Assembly (NCBI GenBank): GCA_963784895.1
Contig: CAWATM010000013.1
Span: 1-64,000 of the forward strand
DNA: 64,000 nt
Source: Gaiellasilicea sp963784895
GTDB lineage: Bacteria > Actinomycetota > Thermoleophilia > Gaiellales > Gaiellaceae
Reading direction: 5' to 3'
In this document: piece by piece, positions 25,223 to 32,424 of the stretch
Position numbering within the stretch: position 1 is the stretch's first letter
How the letters are laid out: every line of letters starts with the position of its first letter
Translations under genes and position numbers: made by a program
Notes under the pieces: generated by a model
What the model saw: only the letters and a program-made list of their open reading frames with translations
Databases searched by the model: none
Told to the model about the DNA's origin: nothing

Positions 25223-25603
25223 TGCTGCTGCGTATCCGAGCAGGCGAGCTCGAGAGCGGGGGGCAGTGGGTGTACGCGTGGCTGGCGCGCGACGGCGTCG
25301 TCTACGTCGGCGCGACCGCTCTTCACCCCGAGACGCGGACGTGGCTGCACCTCCACCACGACGACCCCGAGATCGGCCGGATGCGGGCGCGCTTCGCGGA
25401 TCTCGCCGGCGAGGAGCTCGAGGTCGTCGCGGTCGAGCTGCCGGACGGCGTCGACCGCCAGCAGGTGCGCCACAGCGCGGTGAGCGGAGCTCGCCGAGCG
25501 CAGCCTCCTCTCCGAGCGGCACGTCTGCGACCCGCCGCGCGGGCTCCCGTCCTCGCCCGAGACCGAACGCTTCGTCGCGGCGATCGCAGAGCGCCTCGGC
25601 TAG
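25222..25603 (+). pseudogene. Frameshifted small protein with GIY-YIG-like N-terminal pattern
   Basis: ATG 25222 overlaps the ATPase stop. The first about 90 residues read well (WVYAWLARDGVVYVGATALHPETRTWLHLHHDDPEIGRMR), a tyrosine/YVGAT pattern reminiscent of GIY-YIG folds. Near base 25482 (around GTGAGCGGAGCTC) the coding signal jumps by one base: the other frame continues as ELAERSLLSERHVCDPPRGL and ends in FVAAIAERLG before TAG 25601-25603. One extra base explains this, as a true mutation or a sequence error. Joined, the product would be about 126 residues. The function is unknown. Confidence 0.65.
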
Positions 25604-26196
25604 GCCGCCAGCGCCCTTCGCTCGACCAGCTTGTCGATCAGCCCGTAGTCGAGCGCCTCGTCCGGCGTCATGAAGCGATCGCGGTCGATGTCGGCCATCA
25701 CCTGCTCGAACGGCTGGCCGGTGTGCCGGGCGAGGATCTCGGCCATGCGGCGGGTCATCGCGAGCACCTCCTGCGCGTGGATCTCGATGTCCGCCGGAGT
25801 GCCGCGGAACCCCGCGGAGCCCTGGTGGATCATCATCTTCGCGTTCGGAAGCGCCATCCGCTTGCCGGCGGCTCCGCCCGCGAGGATCATCGCCGCGGCA
25901 GACATGCCCATCCCGACGCAGATCGTGGCCACGTCCGGCTTGACGTACTGCATCGTGTCGTAGATCGCCATGCCGGCATACGCGGAGCCGCCGGGCGAGT
26001 TGACGTAGAGCGAGATGTCCTTGTCGGGATCCTCCGCCTCCAGGAAGAGCAGCTGGGCCGCGATCACGTTCGCGATCTCGTCGTCGACCTCGCGCCCGAG
26101 GAAGACGATCCGCTCGCGCAGCAGGCGGGAGTAGATGTCGAACGAGCGCTCGTAGCGCCCGTCGGCCTCGACGACCATCGGGATCAGTGGGCTCAT
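25600..26196 (-). CDS. clpP: ATP-dependent Clp protease proteolytic subunit
   Basis: This 198-residue serine peptidase forms the ClpP barrel used by ClpX/ClpC. It has the oxyanion segment YVNSPGGSAYAGMAIYDTM, the catalytic serine in GMGMSAAAMILAGG, the catalytic histidine in MMIHQGSAGF and the aspartate region MADIDRDRFMTPDEALDYGLID. I chose ATG 26196, because GGAAGGAG precedes it by 5 bases. The serine neighbourhood differs from the common AASMGA form, so it is probably one of several ClpP paralogues. Its stop overlaps the convergent small gene. A -10 TATACT lies at 26235-26240 on this strand. Confidence 0.95.
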   Translation of the reverse strand: MSPLIPMVVEADGRYERSFDIYSRLLRERIVFLGREVDDEIANVIAAQLLFLEAEDPDKDISLYVNSPGGSAYAGMAIYDTMQYVKPDVATICVGMGMSAAAMILAGGAAGKRMALPNAKMMIHQGSAGFRGTPADIEIHAQEVLAMTRRMAEILARHTGQPFEQVMADIDRDRFMTPDEALDYGLIDKLVERRALAA

Positions 26197-26214
26197 GCCG
26201 CTCCTTCCGATAAA

Positions 26215-26257
26215 GTGCAACTGATGGGTTGCACAGTATATGCAACCGTAAGGTTGC
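26215..26257. promoter_or_regulatory. Two inverted repeats with GTTGC half-sites between clpP and the SRPBCC/ArsR operon
   Basis: GTGCAAC-6 bp-GTTGCAC (26215-26234) and GCAACC-4 bp-GGTTGC (26242-26257) are perfect inverted repeats sharing the GTTGC half-site. The clpP -10 (TATACT, minus strand) sits between them. The ArsR-type regulator encoded at 26561 is the obvious candidate to bind here. Confidence 0.7.
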
Positions 26258-26273
26258 GCGAAAGGAGGCGATC

Positions 26274-26564
26274 GTGGAGGTGAGGCGGGAGGTCGTGCTG
26301 GAGGCGCCGCTCGGCGAGGTCTGGGAGGCGCTGACGGATCCGGCCCAGCTCGAGGAGTGGTTCTCGGAGGATGGGGAGGAGCGAGAGCTCCTCGTCGAGG
26401 AGGTCGAGACGGGCAGGCGCGTGGCGTACACGTGGGAGGAAGGCCGGGTCGCGATCGAGCTCGAGGAGGTCGGCTTCGGCACGCGGGTCGTCGTCACCGA
26501 GACCGGCGAGCCCGGTTGGAACGCCGTCTTCGCGCTGCGCTCGCTGGCGTACTCCTACGCGTGA
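26274..26564 (+). CDS. SRPBCC-superfamily (AHSA1-like) protein
   Basis: This 96-residue START/Bet v1-like fold protein has the N-terminal strand VRREVVLEAPLGEVWEALTDPAQLEEWFS that is typical of AHSA1-type proteins, and the C-terminal helix (GWNAVFALRSLAYSYA). It is shorter than the usual 140-160 residues. I chose GTG 26274, because AAAGGAGG lies 5 bases before it. It is coupled to the ArsR gene by a GTGA overlap, a common SRPBCC-ArsR pairing in actinobacteria. The ligand is unknown. Confidence 0.85.
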   Translation: MEVRREVVLEAPLGEVWEALTDPAQLEEWFSEDGEERELLVEEVETGRRVAYTWEEGRVAIELEEVGFGTRVVVTETGEPGWNAVFALRSLAYSYA

Positions 26565-26869
26565 CCGACGTCTTCGACGCGCTGGGCGACCCGACGCGGC
26601 GGCACATCGTCGAGTCGCTGGTGCGCCAGGAGGCGTCGGCGACGCAGCTCGCGGCGGAGCTGCCGGTGACGCGGCAGGCGGTCGCGAAGCACCTGACGGC
26701 TCTGCGTGAGGCAGGGATCGTCGACTCGCGCAAGCAAGGACGCGAGACGCTCTACCGGGTCAACACCGAGCCGCTCGACGCGGCCGCGGCCTGGATCGTG
26801 CGCGTCGGGGGAGAGTGGGACGCGCGCTTGGTGCGGCTGCGCGAGCTGGTGGCGTCGCGCCGTGCCTGA
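26561..26869 (+). CDS. ArsR-family transcriptional regulator
   Basis: This 102-residue winged-helix repressor starts VTDVFDALGDPTRRHIVESL, with the recognition helix region VTRQAVAKHLTALREAGIV and wing RKQGRETLYRV. There is no cysteine metal site such as ELCVCDL, so it is of the metal-independent type often paired with SRPBCC proteins. GTG 26561 overlaps the upstream stop. It probably binds the inverted repeats at 26215-26257 and so may also affect clpP. Confidence 0.92.
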   Translation: MTDVFDALGDPTRRHIVESLVRQEASATQLAAELPVTRQAVAKHLTALREAGIVDSRKQGRETLYRVNTEPLDAAAAWIVRVGGEWDARLVRLRELVASRRA

Positions 26870-27431
26870 CGGCTGGGTCTGCGCCGTCGACGTGGCCCCG
26901 CTGCACGCGGAGCCGGACGCAGCGAGCGAGCAGGTGACGCAGGCGCTTCGGGGCGAACCGCTGGCCGTCGTCGAGCGCCGCGACGGGTGGGCGCGGGTGA
27001 CGACGGCGTACGACTATCCAGGCTGGGTCGCGACGGACGCGCTCTCGTTGAAGTCAGCGGGCGAGTGGCTGCCGGCCATGCGCGAGGGTGATCCCGTCGA
27101 GGAGGCGCGGGCATATCTCGGCGCCCCGTACCTCTGGGGCGGGATGAGCGAGCGCGGGATCGACTGCTCCGGTCTCGTGCACATGGCGTGGCGGCGGCTG
27201 GGGCGCCTGGTGCCGCGCGACGCCGATCGGCAGGCCGCCGCCGGCGCTCCTGTGGGCGAACCGGCGTATGGCGATCTCGCCGTCTACGGGGCCGAATCTG
27301 TGACGCACATCGCCTTCTGGCTCGGCAGCGGGCGGATCCTGCACGCCGCCAGCGGCCGCGGCGTCGTCGAGGAGACGGAACCCGCATCGTTACAGGTGAT
27401 TCGCCGTGGGTTCGTGCGGCTCCACCCCTGA
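26862..27431 (+). CDS. NlpC/P60 cysteine peptidase with N-terminal SH3-like domain
   Basis: This protein of about 189 residues has an SH3b-like domain at about residues 1-65 (ALRGEPLAVVERRDGWARVTT, GWVATDALS) and an NlpC/P60 domain after residue 75. The catalytic cysteine is in GIDCSGLVHMAW, the catalytic histidine in VTHIAFWLG, and the third polar residue is probably His in ILHAASGRG. The layout matches YkfC-like gamma-D-glutamyl-L-diamino acid endopeptidases that recycle cell-wall peptides. No signal peptide is visible. The start GTG 26862 overlaps ArsR by 8 bases. Confidence 0.9.
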   Translation: MPDGWVCAVDVAPLHAEPDAASEQVTQALRGEPLAVVERRDGWARVTTAYDYPGWVATDALSLKSAGEWLPAMREGDPVEEARAYLGAPYLWGGMSERGIDCSGLVHMAWRRLGRLVPRDADRQAAAGAPVGEPAYGDLAVYGAESVTHIAFWLGSGRILHAASGRGVVEETEPASLQVIRRGFVRLHP

Positions 27432-27485
27432 CCGTTTACCTCGTTCGAGCTAAAGAACGCCCTCCTTCGAGCCGATGTACGGCAC

Positions 27486-27815
27486 GTGGACGCTGCTGAG
27501 CGCGAAGAGATCATGAGCCGCTACCTGGACCACAGCCGCCGTTTCGAGGCGGCCGCGGCCAGGCGCTCGAACGGCAACGCCGAGGTGATCCCGTTCGCAC
27601 CGCCGATGCGGGAGCTCGAACAGGAGCCGACGCTGCGCGAGATCGAGGTGCTCCAGCTCGTCGCCGACGGACTCGTCAACCGCGAGATCGGCCAGCGCCT
27701 CTTTCTCTCGGAGGAGACGGTCAAGTCGCACGTCCGCCATCTGCTCGCGAAGCTGCAGGCCCGCAGCCGGGCCCACGCCGTCGCCGTCGGCTACCGCCGC
27801 GGCCTGATCGGCTGA
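27486..27815 (+). CDS. Stand-alone LuxR-type (GerE) helix-turn-helix protein
   Basis: This 109-residue protein consists of a short N-terminal region and a LuxR-type DNA-binding domain (TLREIEVLQLVADGLVNREIGQRLFLSEETVKSHVRHLLAKLQ). There is no receiver or ligand domain, so its activity must be set by expression level or partners. The start could be GTG 27486 or ATG 27513; I list the longer one. It resembles the LuxR-only proteins common in Thermoleophilia-type genomes, and a second one lies at 32097. Confidence 0.88.
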   Translation: MDAAEREEIMSRYLDHSRRFEAAAARRSNGNAEVIPFAPPMRELEQEPTLREIEVLQLVADGLVNREIGQRLFLSEETVKSHVRHLLAKLQARSRAHAVAVGYRRGLIG

Positions 27816-27838
27816 GCGCCCCTCTTCGGACCAAAGAC

Positions 27839-27862
27839 GAGCCGCGCCTTGCGGCGCGGCTC
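27839..27862 (+). terminator. Terminator hairpin after the LuxR-type gene
   Basis: GAGCCGCGCC and GGCGCGGCTC form a perfect 10-bp stem with a TTGC loop, 23 bases after the stop codon. There is no strong T-tract. Confidence 0.7.
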
Positions 27863-27968
27863 GGTGAATCGAAGAGTTCGGGGTCTTTTCCTCAGTTCCC
27901 ACACCCTGTGGAGAACCACCCAAACGAGGGATGTCTCCAAGGGTAGAGAAAGAGAGGATTCGTCGGCT

Positions 27969-28055
27969 TTACCAAGCCTTGCCGCTGCCAGCGAAAATCG
28001 CGAGCAGTGACATGGCGCTGGTGATCCCGACCAAACGGATCTTTAGGCGAGTCAC
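27969..28055 (-). CDS. Candidate 28-residue hydrophobic peptide gene
   Basis: A very short frame: GTG 28055 to TAA 27969. The product begins MTRLKIRLVGITSAMSLLAI and ends FAGSGKAW: a basic N-terminus, a hydrophobic core of about 14 residues and a small polar tail. GGGAGGT lies exactly 5 bases before the start, and a promoter (TTGCGC, 16 bases, TATACG) lies about 40 bases upstream. A small hairpin (27899-27911) follows the stop. The shape suits a secreted or membrane peptide, such as a signalling peptide, a leader or a toxin. It lies between the LuxR-only gene and the divergent HD-GYP gene. The 360-base gap 27816-28175 holds only this gene, its signals and the terminator above. Confidence 0.55.
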   Translation of the reverse strand: MTRLKIRLVGITSAMSLLAIFAGSGKAW

Positions 28056-28092
28056 GGGGGACCTCCCATAGAGGAACTAACGGCAGCGGCAT

Positions 28093-28120
28093 CGTATAAC
28101 CCTTTTGGGGGAGCGCGCAA
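28093..28120 (-). promoter_or_regulatory. Promoter of the 28-residue peptide gene
   Basis: On the minus strand, TTGCGC (28115-28120), a 16-bp spacer and TATACG (28093-28098) predict a start near 28086 and a leader of about 30 bases carrying the GGGAGGT ribosome binding site at 28061-28067. The plus strand reads TATAAC (28095-28100) at the same place, a possible -10 for the divergent HD-GYP gene. Confidence 0.5.
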
Positions 28121-28175
28121 GCGATTCTCATCCGTCTCTCGCGTTGACCTCCGCGTAGGAGTCTGGGCAGCCGCG

Positions 28176-29492
28176 TTGGGAATTGGTACCGCTGGCATGG
28201 CTGCATGGCTACTGGCGAGCGGCTACGGGCTTCCGAGCATCTGGTACCTCGTCGTACTTGCACTCATTGCTGGCGTCGCCGAGCGCCAGAGCGTCGCCTT
28301 GATGGGAAATCGCGAGGGTGGCATTGAACTTGCCGTCTCGGTGGTGCCGTTCGTCTTCACGGCCGTAGCGTTCGGTCCGCTCGCTGCACTCGTTGTCGGC
28401 GTTCTTGGCAACTTGGCGGACCTGCGGCGCCCGTACTTGAAATGGGCGGTCTACACGCCCGCACGGGGCCTCACCGGGGCAGCCGCAGGTCTCGCTGCCG
28501 CTGGAGTCCACACGCACACCGAACCCGCTTTTCTCACGATGCTTGTTGCGGCCCTCGCGGCATCGGTTGCGCACATTGTCGTAGACGTGGCGATCGCCAT
28601 GGGAACGTTGGCAATCCGCGGTTCTGGGTCGCCGTTGGCCTACCCTCGAACGATTCTGCCGCCGTTTATCCTGTCGACGGCCCTCTATGTTCCCGTCGTC
28701 GCGTTCCTCGCGTACGGCTATTCCCGCTACTCGTTTGCCGTCGTTGCGACGTTCCTGCTTCCTGTTCTCGCACTGCAGCGGGTCGCCCAGCTGTATCAGC
28801 AGCAGCGCCACGCAACTGCAGAGCTCCAAGAGGCAAATATCCGACTAGAGCACGCCAACATGTCATTCGCTACGGCACTTGTGGCAACGCTCGATGCTAG
28901 GGATCGCTACACCGCCGGCCACTCGACCGCAGTCGCGATCTATTCGCGTGACATCGCACTCCGGATGGGACTCTCGCACGAGGACCAGCAGAATGCCCAT
29001 CTCGCCGGCCTCGTCCATGACATCGGCAAAGTGGGTCTGCCGCCCGGGCTGCTCGAGAAGGAGGGTCCGTTGAGCCTGGAAGAGCGTCGGATTATGCAGA
29101 CCCATTCTGAGATCGGCGAGCGAATTCTGGCAAACGTGGATGACTATGCCGCGATTGCCGACATCGTTCGCCACCACCACGAGCGCATCGATGGAAATGG
29201 ATATCCGGACGGTGTGGCAGGCGAGGAGATTCCGTTGATTGCGAGAATTATCGGCGTCGCCGATGCCTACAACGCAATGACTTCGGACCGTCCATACCGC
29301 GAGGCAATGCCGAGCCCTGTGGCGCGTTTGCGGCTCGCCCAGGCCGTTGGATCGCAGTTCGACGTCTCTGTCGTAGCGGCCTTCGAGGCGATTCTCGCGA
29401 CGGCGGACGAGGCGTATCGAATGGGGCGCCGAGCCGAGTTCGGGCTACAGACACAGCCTGTAGAGCGTCCGCGCGTAGCGGCAGTCGGCTAG
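28176..29492 (+). CDS. Membrane-anchored HD-GYP domain phosphodiesterase
   Basis: This 438-residue protein has about six N-terminal membrane helices followed by a short coiled stretch (LYQQQRHATAELQEANIRLEHANM) and an HD-GYP domain. Motifs are HSTAVAIYSRDIA, LVHDIGKVGLPPGLL, and HHHERIDGNGYPDG...IARIIGVADAYNAMTSDRPYR, so the catalytic residues look intact. The family hydrolyses cyclic di-GMP or related dinucleotides. The start is uncertain: TTG 28176 is the first usable codon, yet the frame is open back to 28047 and reads plausibly (VDLRVGVWAAALG). Base composition is lower in GC than flanking genes. Confidence 0.88.
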   Translation: MGIGTAGMAAWLLASGYGLPSIWYLVVLALIAGVAERQSVALMGNREGGIELAVSVVPFVFTAVAFGPLAALVVGVLGNLADLRRPYLKWAVYTPARGLTGAAAGLAAAGVHTHTEPAFLTMLVAALAASVAHIVVDVAIAMGTLAIRGSGSPLAYPRTILPPFILSTALYVPVVAFLAYGYSRYSFAVVATFLLPVLALQRVAQLYQQQRHATAELQEANIRLEHANMSFATALVATLDARDRYTAGHSTAVAIYSRDIALRMGLSHEDQQNAHLAGLVHDIGKVGLPPGLLEKEGPLSLEERRIMQTHSEIGERILANVDDYAAIADIVRHHHERIDGNGYPDGVAGEEIPLIARIIGVADAYNAMTSDRPYREAMPSPVARLRLAQAVGSQFDVSVVAAFEAILATADEAYRMGRRAEFGLQTQPVERPRVAAVG

Positions 29493-31993
29493 TCACGGCC
29501 AATCTGAGCGGCTCGAAGCGCGGCTTCTGCTCGCGACTTCACCCCGAGCTTCTCGAAAATGTGTCGGACGTGAACCTTCACCGTGACCGGGCTGATGAAC
29601 AGGTGCCGGCCGATCTCAGCGTTGGACAATCCATGCGCCAGGAGCCCGAGGACCTCCTTCTCGCGTCTGGAGAGCTTCATGACGGAGTGGGAGCCAGAGC
29701 TCGCGTTGGGTGCTATCGATGCGTCGCCAGCCGCGGCAAGGATTCGCTCCAGATCCTCGTGCGTGTCAACGTCGGCAAGGAGGCTAACGACGAGCTCGGG
29801 ACACCCGCGGTAGGCGCAGACGAACGACTCAATCATTCCCGACTTCGTCGTTGCGTCTAAGGCAAGCCGCGCCTGATTTCGTGCGACTGACGTATCGCGG
29901 TTCTTGCTCGCGCAAACCGCCAGCGCGCATGGAGCGGTGATGACAATCTCGGTGGCAATGGAACTTGCGAGAGCTCGCTCGGCGTGGCTAACGGCTCGAG
30001 TGAGCTCTCCGCTTCCCGCATACGCAAGCGCGTAGCAGGCCGTGAGTTCACCTTCGAGAGAGGGGGTAACGCCTGGGTCGCGTGGCACGGGGCGCGTTGT
30101 TGCCAAGTCGAACGCGCCCTGTGCGTTGAGCAATCGAGTCCGAACGGCCCAACTAATGAACCGTGCTGTTTGATCGCCTGCAACACGCGCGCGCTCCTCA
30201 GCCTCGTCAAGGAGAGCCTCAGCATCCAGATAGTCGCGCTGGAGTGTTGCTACGATCGCGCGGTTCGTCAGTGCGTAGGGGATCACGAAGTCCAGTCGAC
30301 AACGTTCGGCGTCTTCCATTTGCTCCGCTGTGATCTGGATTGCTTCGTCGTACAGAGCCGCTGCTGCCAGTGCATAGCCGAAAACGTTCCTGAACGAGGA
30401 ACGCGCCACCGGATCCGCCACGTAGTCAAGGATTTGCCACATTGCGCGGCCCTCTTCGAAGCCAATCGGCAGGCCAAAGCGCGTCTCTAGGTTGATCCTG
30501 CGGATGACAAGCGTTGCGCGGTCCGCAGGCGGCAACGAGTCGGTTGAGCCGAGCGACGCAAGAATCTCAATGGCGTCGGGGCGTTCTAGCTCGATCGCGG
30601 CGGATAACTGCCCCAGTTTCGCGGCGCGCTTGGACTCATGAGTACGTGCTTCAGTGAGTGCGTACCCATAGAGCTCAGCTGCTCGTGATGCACGTGAGGC
30701 GGCGTGTGCCGCTCGTCCGGCCGTGCGGTACGCGTGCGATCGTCTTGCAGGTGCCGTCCTCTCGTCTTCGGCGGCGAGCACTGCCAGGGCCTCTGACTCG
30801 TGGAACCGCCCCTCTCGGAACGCAAGCTCGGCTTCAAGAACACGAACGTTGGGGCTGTCCTGCTCGGCCACTGCGATCCACGCGCGCAACGAGGCCACTC
30901 GGCCGGAAGACAGCAGGTCGTCGGCGCACGCGCCAAGGAGTTCCGCCATCAGGCCTTCGTCTTCGATACGGCCGATCAGGCGCTGCGCCTCGTCCCATAC
31001 GCGATGTCGGATGAGGAGCCGCGCCGAACGAGCAACAGTCCGTGTGAAGCGAGCGGGTTTTCCCTCCGACAGCTTTCGAATCAGGAACGCCTGGAGCAAG
31101 GGATGGATCTCGAGGCTTGGATTAGCGCTTGTGAGGAAGCCGCTATCGAGCCCGAGTTGGACGACGCGCTTCGCGAGGTGAGAAGGAAGCTCTTGGAAGA
31201 CCAGCCGGCGGCCGTGTTCCTCATGCAGTGCGAGTTCGCAAAGCGCCCTTTGTACGTCGCGGTCGATGCGTCGATAGATCTCTTCGGCGAAGAATTGGTG
31301 CAAATGCGCGCCGACCGACACGTCAGGAACGGGTGAGCTCGCCACCGACGCGAGGGCCAGAACTGCTGGCCAGCCTCGCGCCAGATCCATCAGCGCTGGT
31401 GCGTCGACGTGTGCCGGCAGGAGTTCGAGCGCTTCCTGATCGTTCATAGCGAGATGGGACCGAGAGATCTCGGAGATCTCGCCGTAGAGGATCCGTCGCG
31501 AAGAAGCCCACGCGGGCCTACGGCGAGTAAGGAGGAGCACACTCAAGGGTGTCTCCAGGGCGAGCGTCTCAATGAGAAGCTCGGCCGGCGGTCCGACGAC
31601 GTGATGGTAGTCCTCGAGCACAAGCCAGGCATTCGGCGGCCAGTCCGCCAAGTCACTTGCGAGCATTCGAGCAAGGAGCAGCGGGTCTCCAGGACCCACG
31701 CTTGTGGCGAGGCGGGCGACGAGCGCGTCACCCGCTCCCGGAACAACCTGCGACACAGCGTCCGTTAGACCCGCTGCCAGCGCGGCGACATCGGCCGACG
31801 CCGGTGTGGCCGTGTACCAGACCGCCTGCTTATCGGCGAGCCACTGGCGGGCCAGCGTCGTCTTGCCGTAGCCGGCCGGTGCGACGAGCATCTTGATTCG
31901 ACCCTGGCTGCCGTCGAGAAGCCGCGTGAGTCGAGGGCGCTCGATGATTCTGCGGCGCCTTGTCTTCGGCTCGGTTGCGATGCCGTCGCCCAT
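29489..31993 (-). CDS. Large ATP-binding LuxR (LAL/MalT-like) transcriptional regulator
   Basis: This regulator of about 834 residues belongs to the STAND class. It has Walker A in APAGYGKTTLARQW near residue 40, a Walker B-like LVLEDYHHV (glutamate where the family often has aspartate), then a long helical TPR-like region, and a C-terminal LuxR DNA-binding domain (LSRREKEVLGLLAHGLSNAEIGRHLFISPVTVKVHVRHIFEKLG). Such proteins oligomerise on binding an inducer and ATP. ATG 31993 is chosen; GTG 31999 is possible. It converges on the HD-GYP gene with a 4-base overlap and shares its lower GC content. Confidence 0.92.
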   Translation of the reverse strand: MGDGIATEPKTRRRRIIERPRLTRLLDGSQGRIKMLVAPAGYGKTTLARQWLADKQAVWYTATPASADVAALAAGLTDAVSQVVPGAGDALVARLATSVGPGDPLLLARMLASDLADWPPNAWLVLEDYHHVVGPPAELLIETLALETPLSVLLLTRRRPAWASSRRILYGEISEISRSHLAMNDQEALELLPAHVDAPALMDLARGWPAVLALASVASSPVPDVSVGAHLHQFFAEEIYRRIDRDVQRALCELALHEEHGRRLVFQELPSHLAKRVVQLGLDSGFLTSANPSLEIHPLLQAFLIRKLSEGKPARFTRTVARSARLLIRHRVWDEAQRLIGRIEDEGLMAELLGACADDLLSSGRVASLRAWIAVAEQDSPNVRVLEAELAFREGRFHESEALAVLAAEDERTAPARRSHAYRTAGRAAHAASRASRAAELYGYALTEARTHESKRAAKLGQLSAAIELERPDAIEILASLGSTDSLPPADRATLVIRRINLETRFGLPIGFEEGRAMWQILDYVADPVARSSFRNVFGYALAAAALYDEAIQITAEQMEDAERCRLDFVIPYALTNRAIVATLQRDYLDAEALLDEAEERARVAGDQTARFISWAVRTRLLNAQGAFDLATTRPVPRDPGVTPSLEGELTACYALAYAGSGELTRAVSHAERALASSIATEIVITAPCALAVCASKNRDTSVARNQARLALDATTKSGMIESFVCAYRGCPELVVSLLADVDTHEDLERILAAAGDASIAPNASSGSHSVMKLSRREKEVLGLLAHGLSNAEIGRHLFISPVTVKVHVRHIFEKLGVKSRAEAALRAAQIGRD

Positions 31994-32056
31994 GGTCACG
32001 TCACGGGTGCCACAGAGCCCGCTCGAACCCTACAACGCCTCGGATGGCGTGAATAG

Positions 32057-32091
32057 GCGCGCCTGCGACCCCAAGGGAGTCGCAGGCGCGC
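32057..32091 (-). terminator. Strong terminator hairpin after the second LuxR-type gene
   Basis: GCGCGCCTGCGAC and GTCGCAGGCGCGC form a perfect 13-bp stem with a 9-base loop, 5 bases beyond the stop of the gene at 32097. It insulates that gene from the MalT-like regulator downstream. Confidence 0.8.
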
Positions 32092-32096
32092 TGCCG

Positions 32097-32357
32097 TCAG
32101 CTCCCCGACCCGCTGGGGTCGAGGTCTTGCGCGAGAGGGTCGTCGCCGGTGAGGCTTCGATACGCGATCGGGAGCTGGCGCCTGCGCCGCACGCCGAGCT
32201 TCTGCCGAAGGACATCGCAGTGCGCCTTCACCGTCCTGGGGGAGATGCCGAGCCGCTCCGAGACCTCGTCGTTGGAGCAGCCGGCGGCGATGAGGACGAT
32301 CACGTCGCGCTGTCGAGGCGTGATCGGCGGCACCCTCTCGACCGTTGAATTCTCCAT
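32097..32357 (-). CDS. Stand-alone LuxR-type (GerE) helix-turn-helix protein
   Basis: This 86-residue protein is essentially a LuxR-type DNA-binding domain (ITPRQRDVIVLIAAGCSNDEVSERLGISPRTVKAHCDVLRQKLG) with a short acidic tail (GDDPLAQDLDPSGSGS). It has no receiver domain. A leaderless-type promoter precedes it and a strong terminator follows. Together with the similar gene at 27486 it brackets the HD-GYP/MalT-like pair, which hints at a small regulatory neighbourhood. Confidence 0.88.
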   Translation of the reverse strand: MENSTVERVPPITPRQRDVIVLIAAGCSNDEVSERLGISPRTVKAHCDVLRQKLGVRRRRQLPIAYRSLTGDDPLAQDLDPSGSGS

Positions 32358-32363
32358 GACCCG

Positions 32364-32369
32364 AGGCTA
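32364..32369 (-). promoter_or_regulatory. Probable leaderless -10 element (TAGCCT)
   Basis: On the minus strand TAGCCT is followed by 6 bases and the ATG at 32357. Confidence 0.55.
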
Positions 32370-32424
32370 CGGAAGCCAAGCCCGGCGCACCATCGCCCGC
32401 CAGGTGTAACCCGAGGCGTACTTC

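Noticed and set aside
24023..26497. Minus-strand open frame of about 824 codons spanning an ATPase gene and clpP
   Set aside because: It lies antisense to DppF-like coding sequence and out of frame with clpP; composition is biased with no conserved motif.
27892..28089. Longer minus-strand frame in another register over the peptide gene
   Set aside because: It has no ribosome binding site, and its product (rich in Pro, Trp and Arg) shows no domain, while the 28-residue frame has correct signals.
27431..28175. tRNA, riboswitch or CRISPR in the largest non-coding stretch
   Set aside because: No cloverleaf, no regularly spaced direct repeats and no known riboswitch consensus could be found by eye.
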